46,411 nucleotides of DNA, taken from positions 1-46,411 of the forward strand of contig JAFAXS010000071.1 in the NCBI GenBank assembly GCA_019240755.1, written 5' to 3'. The translations under genes were made by a program, and so were the position numbers. Origin of the DNA: Vulcanimicrobiota bacterium (GTDB lineage Bacteria > Vulcanimicrobiota > Vulcanimicrobiia > Vulcanimicrobiales > Vulcanimicrobiaceae). How positions within the stretch are numbered: position 1 is the stretch's first letter; each line of letters starts with the position of its first letter. Shown piece after piece: positions 17,331-25,770 of this stretch. The notes below the pieces were generated by a model. The model was given only the letters and a program-made list of their open reading frames with translations. It had not been told where the DNA came from and searched no databases.

Positions 17331-18368
17331 CTAGTAGGTCAACCGTCCTATTTGGTTTCCAATCGTATTTGTGAACCAGATCGTTTTCCCGAGACCCGCA
17401 CAGATTCCGGAGAGAGTTCCGTTGCTCGTGGGCACCTGATAGCTCGTCGCGGAGCCCTTGGTCGTCATGCGGCCGATTTTGAGGCCGGTCTGCAACGTAT
17501 ACCACAGCGCCTTGTCGTTGCCGACGGTGATCGCGCCGGCGTCGCCGTCCGAGGCAGGCAGTGGAAATTCGTGGATCTTGCCGGCTGTGGTGATTCTTCC
17601 GATACGTGGGAGGCCGACCGTGTACCACAAGTTGCCGTCCGGACCGGCCGTGATGCCATCCTGAGAGGGAGGTTCCTCGTTTTTCGTCGGCAGTACGAAC
17701 TCTTTCCAACTGCCGCTGGGCGTAATGCGTCCGATTCTGCCGGTCGTCGTCTGACACTGTTCGGCTACCCACACGTTCTGATCAGAGCCGATAGTGATGC
17801 CGTACGGCGAGCAGTATTTCGTCGGTGCGGTGTACAGCGTAGTCCTGCCTTTAACGACGTGGCCGACGTCGTAGTTGCCGGGATCGGTGAACCAAACGGA
17901 GCCGTCCTTGGCTCTCTTTAAAAAGTAAATTGCGGCGACTGTAAGGCCTAGATCTTTGAATTTACCGTTGGCGTAGTCGTATAAGCTGAATCCTCCCGAT
18001 CCGTTGACACCGAAGTAAACGACGCCCTTTGCCCCCGTGATCCCCACTTGGAATCCGTAGCCCAGCTTCGGCTTGATTTTCGTGATGTGTCCCGTTTCAG
18101 AGATTTGCCAAAGGTACGAATAGGGCGTTCCTTGCGGTTGAGTCGCGTATAGGTAGCCGCTCGCCCCCAGAGCGATGTCGTAGGGATCGGTCTGCGCCAT
18201 CGGCATATTGAACAGCGTCACTTTGACGCCGGCGGGTGATGCCGCATCCGGTTGCAGCATGGGACCGGATACACCGGGGTTAAATGCCGTCCCGGACGGT
18301 GAACCGCAGGCAGTAACGGCCACGGCGACGGAGAGCGCTGCCACGTGCCGAGAAATTGCAATACTCAT
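17331..18368 (-). CDS. Vgb-like beta-propeller lipoprotein, tandem paralogue
   Basis: The product is 345 aa from ATG 18368, chosen for AAGGAAG seven bases upstream; the frame opens ten codons earlier. The lipobox is VTAC (AVAVTACGS). The body is a repeat of about 45-residue blades of the virginiamycin B lyase (Vgb) type: GITIGSDQNVWVAEQC, RIGRITPSGSWKEFVLP, GITAGPDGNLWYTVG, RIGRITTAGKIHEFPLP, AITVGNDKALWYTLQ, ending IWFTNTIGNQIGRLTY. True Vgb linearises streptogramin B antibiotics, but most homologues are uncharacterised seven-bladed propellers, and a lyase function is not claimed here. It lies 30 bases after its paralogue at 18399 on the same strand and is probably co-transcribed. Confidence 0.82.
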   Translation of the reverse strand: MSIAISRHVAALSVAVAVTACGSPSGTAFNPGVSGPMLQPDAASPAGVKVTLFNMPMAQTDPYDIALGASGYLYATQPQGTPYSYLWQISETGHITKIKPKLGYGFQVGITGAKGVVYFGVNGSGGFSLYDYANGKFKDLGLTVAAIYFLKRAKDGSVWFTDPGNYDVGHVVKGRTTLYTAPTKYCSPYGITIGSDQNVWVAEQCQTTTGRIGRITPSGSWKEFVLPTKNEEPPSQDGITAGPDGNLWYTVGLPRIGRITTAGKIHEFPLPASDGDAGAITVGNDKALWYTLQTGLKIGRMTTKGSATSYQVPTSNGTLSGICAGLGKTIWFTNTIGNQIGRLTY

Positions 18369-18398
18369 GAGTTTCTTCCTTATTAATGTTATGGGCAA

Positions 18399-19448
18399 TC
18401 AGTACGTCAGGCGACCGACTTGACCGGAGTTCGTCTCGGTAAACCAGATCGTTCGGCCGGCTCCAGCGCTGATGCCGGTGAGCCCGGCGCTCCCGCCCGC
18501 CGGGACGGCGTACGCAGTGTAGGAGCCTTTTGTCGTCATCCTGCCGATCTGTCCCGACTGCTGCAGCGTATACCACAGCGCCTTATCGTTGCCGACCGTA
18601 ATCGCATAGCCAGGGCCGTCGCTTGATCCAAGCGCGAACTCCTTGATCTTTCCCGCCGTCGTGATTCGTCCGATATCGTTGGGCGTGCCAAGTGTGAACC
18701 AGAGGTTTCCATCCGGACCGGCGGTGATGCCGTCGCCCTGCGAGGTCTTTTGATTCTTGGGAAGCACGAACTCCGTCCACTGTCCCTTCGCCGTGATCCG
18801 GCCGATCCGGCTGGTCGTCGTCGCACACTGCTCGGCGACCCAGACGTTCTGATCTGATCCGATGGTAATGCCGTACGGCGAGCAATACTTGGTCGGCGCG
18901 CGCAGCGTCGTGAAAGACCCCTTGACGATGTGACCGACCTGATAGTCTCCCGGATCGCTGAACCAGATGGATCCGTCTTTGGCTTTCTTCAAATAGTAAA
19001 TGGCATTCACCGGCGGCCCATTCAGTCGTTTGAACGTCAACTTCCCCGAATAGTAGATGCCGAGACTCTCGTGATTTGAGCTCTGCTGCAACCCAAAATA
19101 CACCGCGCCCTTAGAGCCGGTGATTCCAACTGGACCGGTGTACCCTGTTGAGCCGGCCGAAGCGATCTTTCCGGCCTCGGTGACTTGCCAAAGATAGGTC
19201 TTCGGCACGCCGACCGGCTGACTGACGTAGAGATTGCCGCCTTGGCCCAGAGCAACGTCGGACGGCTGCACTCCGTTCAGGGGGATTTTGAATTGCTTGA
19301 CCGTGACGCCGGCGGGCGTCAGCCGGTCCCACTGCGTCCTCGGCATCGTGCTGCCGGCGGGCAACGAGCCGATAGTCGACGAGCCGCACGCCGCCGGTAC
19401 CGTAACTGCCAGCGCGATCGCGGCGGCCCGAAAAATTGAGAGTCGCAT
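18399..19448 (-). CDS. Vgb-like beta-propeller lipoprotein, tandem paralogue
   Basis: The product is 349 aa from ATG 19448, with GGAGA upstream; an earlier in-frame start lacks a ribosome site. The lipobox is VPAACGS. The blades follow the same pattern as the downstream gene, with near-identical segments such as APTKYCSPYGITIGSDQNVW and DGITAGPDGNLWFTLG, and it ends IWFTETNSGQVGRLTY. Lipid anchoring places it on the periplasmic or outer face of the envelope. The strong similarity of the pair indicates recent duplication. It is the first gene of the pair; its promoter must lie in 19449-19646, which it shares divergently with the PH-like gene. Confidence 0.82.
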   Translation of the reverse strand: MRLSIFRAAAIALAVTVPAACGSSTIGSLPAGSTMPRTQWDRLTPAGVTVKQFKIPLNGVQPSDVALGQGGNLYVSQPVGVPKTYLWQVTEAGKIASAGSTGYTGPVGITGSKGAVYFGLQQSSNHESLGIYYSGKLTFKRLNGPPVNAIYYLKKAKDGSIWFSDPGDYQVGHIVKGSFTTLRAPTKYCSPYGITIGSDQNVWVAEQCATTTSRIGRITAKGQWTEFVLPKNQKTSQGDGITAGPDGNLWFTLGTPNDIGRITTAGKIKEFALGSSDGPGYAITVGNDKALWYTLQQSGQIGRMTTKGSYTAYAVPAGGSAGLTGISAGAGRTIWFTETNSGQVGRLTY

Positions 19449-19646
19449 CGTGGTTTCTCCGTATAACGCTGAGTGACGTGGGACCAGCATAGCGGGCTAC
19501 CGTCTACCCACCGTCTAAAGATCGAGCCTGGCCGTACCCCGCGCGCGTCCATCGCCTCGGCAGCAATCCGGCTCCCGTTTGATGAAGGACTAGCACATTC
19601 CATCGCCGGACTGCGCTGTTCAAGTTGAGACATCGAGCGTAATAAT

Positions 19647-20018
19647 ATGGCGGACGTTAGGATCGAAGGCGATCACCTGGTGATCAGGCTTTCCCTGATG
19701 GACTCGGTGTTGGCCTTTCATGGCTCGTTTAACATTCCGCTCTCGCACGTCACGAACGCATACGTCAGCGATTACGAAGATCTCGAGTTGCAGTATCGCC
19801 TCGAGGGCCTAAACTTCGGCATTCTGAAGTCGGCTGGGGTTTTCGCCAATCCCGAAGGCTTAATATTCGTCGACGCGGCGCAGGGTGATTGCTTGGTGAT
19901 CGAGACGCTGGGTGAGCGGTTCCCCCGAATCGCCGTGCAGCTGGCCCACGACGTCGATCCTAACGCAATCGCGCACGAAATCGTACGAGCGATTCCCGAT
20001 AGCGGACCCGTCGAGTAA
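19647..20018 (+). CDS. PH-like domain protein of unknown function
   Basis: The product is 123 aa with no signal peptide. The sequence is a run of short beta strands ending in a helix: VRIEGDHLVIRLS, IPLSHVTNAYVSDYED, then FVDAAQGDCLVIETLGERF, then DPNAIAHEIVRAI. This order, with an I-P-L-x-x-V-x-x-A-Y-V strand, matches the bacterial PH-like fold of small conserved proteins. These bind no known ligand. The start has only a weak upstream AG-rich stretch. It converges with the DUF1801 gene across a strong hairpin. Confidence 0.65.
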   Translation: MADVRIEGDHLVIRLSLMDSVLAFHGSFNIPLSHVTNAYVSDYEDLELQYRLEGLNFGILKSAGVFANPEGLIFVDAAQGDCLVIETLGERFPRIAVQLAHDVDPNAIAHEIVRAIPDSGPVE

Positions 20019-20028
20019 TCCACGAGCT

Positions 20029-20049
20029 GGGGTTAGCGGTCCTAACCCC
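20029..20049. terminator. bidirectional terminator hairpin overlapping a stop codon
   Basis: GGGGTTAG (20029-20036) pairs perfectly with CTAACCCC (20042-20049) around a five-base loop. The right arm contains the TAG stop (20042-20044) of the minus-strand gene. The hairpin lies 11 bases after the TAA of the plus-strand gene, so it can serve both. Confidence 0.7.
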
Positions 20050-20488
20050 GACGGGGGCGTTTCTTGGCCGAGACCGACTTCACGTACAACCGGCCTTCTC
20101 GCTTCGGATCGAACGGCACACGCGCATGATCGATCGCAACTTGAATAAGCATCTGCGCGCCGTTGCTTTCCAAGTCCTCGACCGACGTCAAGCGAATATT
20201 ACGTACGACGGGTCCGCTGCCGCGCAGGATGTTGTGCGGATCCGGGAGCACAGCACCTTGCAGAAAGCAGAGGGCTACCCCGCGTGCACTCATTGCGATC
20301 GAGAACACGGCATCGGAGGGCCGATCATTTGGCGAAAAACCCGCTACGAGGAAGTTATAGTTATCGTAGATCATGACGTCGGCCGTGGGCAGCCGACGTC
20401 GCAGCCAAGCTACCGCGTCGCGCCCAAGCGCGGCATGCTTCGGAGTGAACTCCGCGAGAAACGACGCGAAGCGTCGCTCGTCCGTCAC
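20042..20488 (-). CDS. DUF1801 (YdhG/YdeI-like) protein
   Basis: The product is 148 aa starting at GTG 20488. It has the DUF1801 pattern: an N-terminal helix (FASFLAEFTPKHAALGRDAVAWLRRRLP), a strand with Tyr/Asp (ADVMIYDNYNFLVAGFSP), VFSIAMSARGVALCFLQGA, and a C-terminal helix DLESNGAQMLIQVAIDHARVPF. Members are small cytoplasmic proteins with a YdhG-like alpha/beta fold and no established function. The positively charged tail (SAKKRPRRG) could touch nucleic acid, but this is speculation. The ribosome site is weak. It ends inside the shared hairpin. Confidence 0.75.
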   Translation of the reverse strand: MTDERRFASFLAEFTPKHAALGRDAVAWLRRRLPTADVMIYDNYNFLVAGFSPNDRPSDAVFSIAMSARGVALCFLQGAVLPDPHNILRGSGPVVRNIRLTSVEDLESNGAQMLIQVAIDHARVPFDPKREGRLYVKSVSAKKRPRRG

Positions 20489-20531
20489 GGGTTGACTTTA
20501 CCCTATCCCGTCGCGGCCTAACTGCGTTCTG

Positions 20532-21545
20532 TCAGCCCGGCAAAGTGAAGGCCTCGTCGTAGCGCAGTAGCTTGTAGACGCCGATCGAGACGAGCCAGCT
20601 CGCGACGAAGAGCCCGATAATGATGAAACCGAGTGTGCCGAAGTTTTCGTTCACGGCTCTCACCGCATCCCACAACGCGCCGCTCAGCCGAAGCTGGCCG
20701 GCGACAACACTCGTCACTTCGATCGCGCCCACGATCGCCGCAACCAGCACCGAGACGAGCGTAACGACGAGGTTATAGTACAGCTTGCGTATCGGCCGCA
20801 CGAACGCCCAGCCGTAGGCGCCTACCATCACGATGCCGTCGGTGGTGTCGATCAGCGACATGCCGGCGGTAAAGAGCAGCGGGAAGATCAAAATCGCAAA
20901 GACCGGCAGCCCTTTTCCCGCTTCGACCGCCGCAATTCCCAGCAGCGCCACTTCGGTCGCGGTATCGAATCCTAGCCCGAAGAGTAATCCTACCGGATAC
21001 ATCTTCCAACTGCGATCGACGATGCGCAGCAACGGCCGAAAGAAGCGTCCCAGCAATCCGCGCCGGTCGAGCATTGCGCCCACGGTTTCGTTGTCGATCC
21101 TCTCACCACGCCGCGCTCGACCAAACGCTGCGAAGACGTCGAGGAGCACGATGAGATTTATCCCGGCAATCAGCAGCAAGAACGCCGCCGAGATCGCCGT
21201 GCCGACGAGTGTGCCGACTTGCTGGAGCGACGGTAGGTGCACCTTCACGAGCGCCGCCGCGAGCGCGATTGCTACGGTCAGCGCGACGACGACTGTCGAG
21301 TGGCCGAGCGAAAAGAAAAACCCGACGCCGACGGGCCGCCGTCCCTCTTGCATCAGTTTGCGCGTGACGTTGTCGATCGCGCAAATATGGTCGGCGTCGA
21401 CCGCATGGCGCAAACCGAACGTAAAGGCGAGCAGCGCCGTTCCGAGCAGCACCGGATGCGACCAAAATGCGAGCAACGCCGCCGCCCAGGCGCCTAGATT
21501 CATCGCAATCAAGAGCGCATAGATGCCGAGAACTCGCGTACGCAT
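20532..21545 (-). CDS. NiCoT-family nickel/cobalt transporter (HoxN/NixA-like)
   Basis: The product is 337 aa from ATG 21545, two bases after the TPR gene's stop; the longer open frame runs back into that gene. The NiCoT signature HAVDADHI (47-54, in the second membrane segment) binds the metal. It is accompanied by FSLGHSTVVV, LGFDTATEVALL and GMSLIDTTDG, the other three conserved NiCoT motifs. About eight membrane segments are visible, as usual for this secondary importer family. It acts in the cytoplasmic membrane and imports Ni2+ or Co2+; the metal cannot be told apart here. As the last gene of an operon headed by a NicO efflux protein, it suggests a combined metal-handling unit. Confidence 0.92.
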   Translation of the reverse strand: MRTRVLGIYALLIAMNLGAWAAALLAFWSHPVLLGTALLAFTFGLRHAVDADHICAIDNVTRKLMQEGRRPVGVGFFFSLGHSTVVVALTVAIALAAALVKVHLPSLQQVGTLVGTAISAAFLLLIAGINLIVLLDVFAAFGRARRGERIDNETVGAMLDRRGLLGRFFRPLLRIVDRSWKMYPVGLLFGLGFDTATEVALLGIAAVEAGKGLPVFAILIFPLLFTAGMSLIDTTDGIVMVGAYGWAFVRPIRKLYYNLVVTLVSVLVAAIVGAIEVTSVVAGQLRLSGALWDAVRAVNENFGTLGFIIIGLFVASWLVSIGVYKLLRYDEAFTLPG

Positions 21546-21547
21546 CC

Positions 21548-22861
21548 TCAGCTCCCGAGCTGCGTCAGCACGCGGCGCGCATCGTCCGCGTAGAAAGGAT
21601 GGAAGTGCGGGTTCGTTGCGAGCGCCGCCGCGAGCCGGCGCCGGGCCTCGGCGGTGTGCCCGGTATGCCAGGCGATGATGCCGGCGTGGTATTGGACTTC
21701 TGGATCTTGAGTGCCGTACCGCACGGCTCGCTGCGAGTACGCCCGCGCCGCATCCCAACGGCCGATTGCAGCGTACACCCACGCCGTCGTGTCGTCGGCA
21801 TAGATCTCGTCCCCGCGCTTTGCCAGGTCGGAGAGTGCCGCTCGCAGCGCCTCGTGAAGATGCTCGCGATGCTCCGCGTAATACATCGCGAGAAGGCGAT
21901 CGTTAATACCCTGCGCGTTGAAGAGCCGCTGCTCCGCACCGATGAGCGCATCGGTCGTGCGCGCCGCCGCGGCGTCGCCGAGGGCGCGCTGCGCGTCGGC
22001 TTCGTAGCCCAGCGCCTGCGGGAGGGGATAGAGCTGCGCGCTGCGGGTTGCCGAGGCCAGCGTTCGCGGCCAGTCGCGCTGCGCGCGATGGAGCTTCGCT
22101 TGAAAAAGCAGCGCCATCGCGTTGTCGGGAAAGACGCGCAGGGCTTCCGCGAAGCCTGCCTTAGCGGCATCCTCATCGCCCGCCTCGAACGCCAGCTGCG
22201 CCTCGCGCATGTGATACCACGAGCGCGCGTAGGCCGCGATGCTCGGCATGCCGTCGACCATCGCAGTCGCTTGCGCCATCAGCAGGCGCGCGCCGGTGAG
22301 GTTACCTGTGAGCTCGTCATAGCGAGCGCGAATCGACATCCAGGTAGGATTCGGGTCGCGGTCGCGTGGCCGATCGAGAATGCTCCGGGCCTCCGCATAC
22401 CGCCCCATCTCCATCAGGATGGACGCAATCTGCGCGCGCGCCTCGTCGTTGAATGGCTCCGCCGCAAGGGCGTCGCGTTCGGCGGCGAGCGCGGCGGGAA
22501 ACTTATGCAGCGCGAGCTCGCACGAGGCGACCACGCTCAACGCCGCGTCGTTGCCTTGACGCTGCAGCTGCAGCGAGCGCATCGCCGCGGCGAGCGCACG
22601 CGTCACGTCGTTGAGGTCGCCGGTCTCCCGAAACCGCTGCAAGTATTCGGCGCCGAGCATGCGCCGGGTGATCTGATCGTCGGGGTCGCGACGCGCCTGC
22701 GCTTCGTCAAAGGCGATCGTTGCATTGCGCGTTCGGTAATCGGCATACACAGGTGCGGTCGAGGCGGCGCTGGCCTGCGCGCGGTGCGCGGCGAACCACG
22801 GCCATGCCGCCCCGACGGCGGCGGCCGCAACTAGAACGACAGCCGCGCTGCGTCCGCTCAC
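21548..22861 (-). CDS. membrane-anchored TPR protein
   Basis: The product is 437 aa from GTG 22861, one base after the stop of the preceding lipoprotein gene; the open frame extends into that gene and is trimmed accordingly. One N-terminal membrane segment (AAVVLVAAAAVGAAWPWFAA) is followed by helical TPR units: LGAEYLQRFRETGDLNDVTRA, LAAERDALAAEPFNDEARAQ, LFQAKLHRAQRDWPRTLASA, TAWVYAAIGRWDAARAYSQR, IAWHTGHTAEARRRLAAAL. TPR domains mediate protein contacts, and this one would face the periplasm. Its fixed place between the DUF4331 proteins and the NiCoT transporter suggests a scaffold for them (inference). Confidence 0.82.
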   Translation of the reverse strand: MSGRSAAVVLVAAAAVGAAWPWFAAHRAQASAASTAPVYADYRTRNATIAFDEAQARRDPDDQITRRMLGAEYLQRFRETGDLNDVTRALAAAMRSLQLQRQGNDAALSVVASCELALHKFPAALAAERDALAAEPFNDEARAQIASILMEMGRYAEARSILDRPRDRDPNPTWMSIRARYDELTGNLTGARLLMAQATAMVDGMPSIAAYARSWYHMREAQLAFEAGDEDAAKAGFAEALRVFPDNAMALLFQAKLHRAQRDWPRTLASATRSAQLYPLPQALGYEADAQRALGDAAAARTTDALIGAEQRLFNAQGINDRLLAMYYAEHREHLHEALRAALSDLAKRGDEIYADDTTAWVYAAIGRWDAARAYSQRAVRYGTQDPEVQYHAGIIAWHTGHTAEARRRLAAALATNPHFHPFYADDARRVLTQLGS

Positions 22862-22862
22862 G

Positions 22863-23459
22863 TCAGAGCGGCGCCTGGATATAGGGGAACGTTGTGGTGT
22901 TGTTCTTGTCGTACGCGACGTTGTCCAATGCAAGACAAGGCGCTTCCTGATGATCGTCCGGGATCACGCCAAGCGCGGAGAGGGTGTTGCCGAAGATCGC
23001 GCCGAGCGAGATATCGATGATGTCGTCGTCGAGCGCGCGTCCGCCGAACTTGCTGCCCGTCGCACCGCCGGTCTCGTAGCCGAGATAGGCCGCTTTCGTC
23101 GTGTGTTGCGAGAGGTCGGCCTTCATGACGTTGGGATATAAGATGGCTTGCAGGGTCTCGGCCCACTTCTTGCTGCGGAACATCTCGGAGAACGACTTGA
23201 TCTGGCCTCGCAAGACCGGATCGGCGTACGGTTCCGAGCGATTCGTAGTGTTGTGATCTTCGAAGAGCTCGAACGCCTCCTTCACGGCGGGACGTGAGAG
23301 CAGCTCGATCTGATGGTAGGCGACCGTCGTGCCGCCGGCCGGTTCGCTTTGCGTCAGCCGCAGTTGCGGATTGAACGCGGACGAGCCGGAGCTGCAGCCT
23401 CCGACGATCGCACCGGCTAACGCGAGGGCGACGAGGCCAATGATATAGCGTTTGTTCAT
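22863..23459 (-). CDS. DUF4331-related lipoprotein
   Basis: The product is 198 aa with a lipobox (AIVGGCSSG). The mature part contains AYHQIELLSRPAVKEAFELF, FSEMFRSKKWAETLQAILYP and KFGGRALDDDIIDISLGAIFG, then LDNVAYDKNNTTTFPYI near the end. The R-P-A-V-x-E segment, the G-G-R-x-L-x-D-D-x-I-D-x-S motif and the C-terminal Asp/Asn-rich F-P-Y-I match the C-terminal half of DUF4331 proteins, whereas the next gene upstream holds the N-terminal half. The two may therefore be a split form of a single DUF4331 protein. Function is not established for the family. SD AGGAG lies just before ATG 23459. Confidence 0.72.
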   Translation of the reverse strand: MNKRYIIGLVALALAGAIVGGCSSGSSAFNPQLRLTQSEPAGGTTVAYHQIELLSRPAVKEAFELFEDHNTTNRSEPYADPVLRGQIKSFSEMFRSKKWAETLQAILYPNVMKADLSQHTTKAAYLGYETGGATGSKFGGRALDDDIIDISLGAIFGNTLSALGVIPDDHQEAPCLALDNVAYDKNNTTTFPYIQAPL

Positions 23460-23467
23460 GGTTGCTC

Positions 23468-24286
23468 CTATTCCGGATGGCCGTGGGGCGTGGCGGTCGT
23501 GGCCCAGAGGGCAATCACTCCCGGCGATCCGCCCGCGGGCGCGAGCATCTTTTTAGGCATCTCGATGACGATGGACAGCACGTCGTACGGCGCGAGATAG
23601 TCGTGCGGCTTCTTGATCACGCAGTCGTTCGATCCCGCGGTTCCGTAATTGACGCCGTTGAGAATGATTTTCTGATCGGCGTGGGCAAAACGGAACGACG
23701 TCGCCGTCGCCGGAGGCGTGTGCGGATGGTTCATGTAGTTGCGATCGGGAATGATCTTGAAGAACTGCGCAAGGTCGAAGAAGAACGGATCGCGCCGTGG
23801 CCCGACGAAAACTTTGATGCCTTTGCCAAGTTTCGCGACCTTTCCGAAGTCGAACGTGCCGGTCTTCGCGACGAGCGTGTTGGTCGTTCCGACTTCGTTG
23901 GGCGCCGCGGGTCCGTAGAGCGTGATATGTTGCGACGATCCGGTGGTGTCCGCGGTGAACTGGATTACCGTGTCTTCCTTGATCGAGTTCGACGCCACGC
24001 CTTTGGTGGCGATTTTGATTTGATAGAGCACGTGCGGGTCGAGGCCGATGCCGGCATACATTCCGCTCGGAATGAGCGGGCGAACGTCCATGGCCAACGC
24101 GACGCGCGACCCGTTGTGTGGGTCGGGAAATGCGTAGACGTCGGTGATATCGGCGAGCGGATTCTTAACGACGGTTGGCGAGTCTTGGTGATCGGATCCC
24201 CGCGCCGCCCTGAACGTATAGAGCGAGATCGAGAACGCGAACAGAAAGACCGCCGCCATCGTTCCGATTGAGCGAAGCAGTCTCAT
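23468..24286 (-). CDS. DUF4331 protein, secreted or membrane-anchored
   Basis: The product is 272 aa from ATG 24286, which overlaps the nicO stop (ATGA); the longer open frame upstream is the out-of-frame shadow of nicO. An N-terminal hydrophobic segment (SIGTMAAVFLFAFSISLYTF) is followed by the DUF4331 hallmark SDHQDSP, then DITDVYAFPDPHN and ALAMDVRPLIPSG, and later GPRRDPFFFDLAQFF. The family is periplasmic or extracellular, with conserved Asp/His residues at the start that might bind metal. No reaction is known. Being coupled to a NicO efflux protein, and on one transcript with NiCoT, suggests a metal-related role (inference). Confidence 0.88.
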   Translation of the reverse strand: MRLLRSIGTMAAVFLFAFSISLYTFRAARGSDHQDSPTVVKNPLADITDVYAFPDPHNGSRVALAMDVRPLIPSGMYAGIGLDPHVLYQIKIATKGVASNSIKEDTVIQFTADTTGSSQHITLYGPAAPNEVGTTNTLVAKTGTFDFGKVAKLGKGIKVFVGPRRDPFFFDLAQFFKIIPDRNYMNHPHTPPATATSFRFAHADQKIILNGVNYGTAGSNDCVIKKPHDYLAPYDVLSIVIEMPKKMLAPAGGSPGVIALWATTATPHGHPE

Positions 24287-25770
24287 GGGGTCTCCTTTAC
24301 GATGAGGATGCGGTGCGCGGACCGCGTTGTGACGAACGCAGGTAGAAAAGCGATGACGGCGATGGCGAGTAACGCCGCAAAGACCGCGGCCGGCTCGGAA
24401 ACGGCAATGCCTTGCGCGATGAGGCCTTGCACCAGCAGTACCGCGCCGATCGTGCAGATCACGCTCGCGGTGACGAACGGCGCGACGCGCGTCAGCTTTG
24501 CGAAGGCAGACTGCCGGCCGAGCCACGCGGCGCCGTGCACGACGGCCAGGCCGAGACCGCTCAGCACGGTAGCCAGACCGAGACTGAATATCACGATCAG
24601 CGCGAGCCCGTAGCCGACGCGATGCAGGTGCAGCGCCGTGAGCAGCACGACGATCGCCGCCGGGCACGGCGCGATGCCTCCGCTCATCGCCGCGACGACC
24701 GCGCTGCGAAAATGCAGCGGTGCCGAACCGGGAACCGCGTGCGAGTGCGTGTGATCGTGGTGCTGGTGATCGTGGTGGTGACGATGGGCGAGCGCGTGCG
24801 ATACCGCGTTCGAGAGGCTGCGCGCGCCGATCGAGGCGACGGCAACGCCGGAGATGATCGTAATCCACGTAAAGAGGCTTTCCGTCGCGAAACCGGCGGC
24901 GAAGCAGAGCAGCACGCCGAGCAGCACGACGGCGATGGTGTGCGCGAACGTGAGCGCGGCGGCGAGAATCACGGCTTGTTTGAACGTTGCGCGCGCCCCC
25001 ACGAGCGTGAACGCGAGCAACGCCTTCCCGTGGCCCGGTTCCAAGCCGTGCAGGGCGCCGAGTCCGAACGCCGCCAGCACCGTGAAGAGCACCCAGAGCG
25101 GCGTCGGCGCATCCCGCGCCATGAGATCGGAGAGCGCGGAGGAGCGTACGATCGACGACGCGCCCCACGACGCAGCGTCGTCGTCGCGCACGCGCGCGTG
25201 CGCGATGCGCCCGTCGAGAACGTCGAAGGTTGCAGCGTCGTTGCGCCGCGGCGAGCCGATGAGCGCGCTCGGATAGGAGCGCAGCTCGTGCGTCGGGTCG
25301 GGCAGGCCGGGAAGGATGATGTCTTTCCAGCCGATGCGGCGATCGGCGTAGACGAGGTCGCGGACGCTGATGCTTGCGTGTTGTGGAAGCGGCGCGGTAT
25401 AGTCGCCGGTCCAGTAGAGAATCGGCAGCCCTCCTGCCCCCGGACGGGTTCTTACCGACGTTGCTTGGAGGTGGAGCGGAAGCGCGACGCCGTTGCCCGC
25501 GATCTGCAGGCCGGTTTCGACGGTCCTACTCTCGTCGTTCGCCCACGCGCGCATTTTCGTAGGCGTCCAGGCGCCGGAGGCGTGCATGATTTGGAACGTT
25601 GGAATCTCGGCTATGTCGAGAACGTAGTGGACGCGCAGATCGTGCGCGCGTGCCTCGATGCGCGCCAGGTGGTTGATCGTAAAGTTGCCGAGAGGGTGGG
25701 CGACGGCACTGCGCGTCCCCACGAATGGCAGACATAGCGTCCACAAAACAAAGGCCGCGGCCCGTTGCAC
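24283..25770 (-). CDS. NicO/RcnA-type nickel-cobalt efflux transporter with N-terminal periplasmic domain
   Basis: The product is 495 aa from GTG 25770, with AAAGGAG at 25780-25786 (nine bases upstream). Signal peptide, then HPLGNFTINH and a beta-rich domain of about 200 residues outside the membrane. The transporter part starts near residue 225 with GLGALHGLEPGHGKAL (236-251), the metal-binding NicO motif, and has a His-rich cytoplasmic loop HRHHHDHQHHDHTHSH (329-344) and GIAPCPAAIVVLL. Six or more membrane segments follow. Homologues export Ni2+/Co2+. The N-terminal domain makes it longer than RcnA (about 270 aa) and similar to YcnJ/UreH-linked forms. First gene of the five-gene operon. Confidence 0.9.
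   Translation of the reverse strand: MQRAAAFVLWTLCLPFVGTRSAVAHPLGNFTINHLARIEARAHDLRVHYVLDIAEIPTFQIMHASGAWTPTKMRAWANDESRTVETGLQIAGNGVALPLHLQATSVRTRPGAGGLPILYWTGDYTAPLPQHASISVRDLVYADRRIGWKDIILPGLPDPTHELRSYPSALIGSPRRNDAATFDVLDGRIAHARVRDDDAASWGASSIVRSSALSDLMARDAPTPLWVLFTVLAAFGLGALHGLEPGHGKALLAFTLVGARATFKQAVILAAALTFAHTIAVVLLGVLLCFAAGFATESLFTWITIISGVAVASIGARSLSNAVSHALAHRHHHDHQHHDHTHSHAVPGSAPLHFRSAVVAAMSGGIAPCPAAIVVLLTALHLHRVGYGLALIVIFSLGLATVLSGLGLAVVHGAAWLGRQSAFAKLTRVAPFVTASVICTIGAVLLVQGLIAQGIAVSEPAAVFAALLAIAVIAFLPAFVTTRSAHRILIVKETP

Noticed and set aside
24287-25168. N-terminal extension of the DUF4331 gene
   Set aside because: The frame stays open through nicO by chance; the ATG at 24286 overlaps the nicO stop and gives a clean membrane segment.
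24412-25737. 441-aa plus-strand open frame opposite nicO
   Set aside because: It is Arg/Glu-rich shadow coding with no domain, while the minus strand has the NicO motifs and membrane segments.
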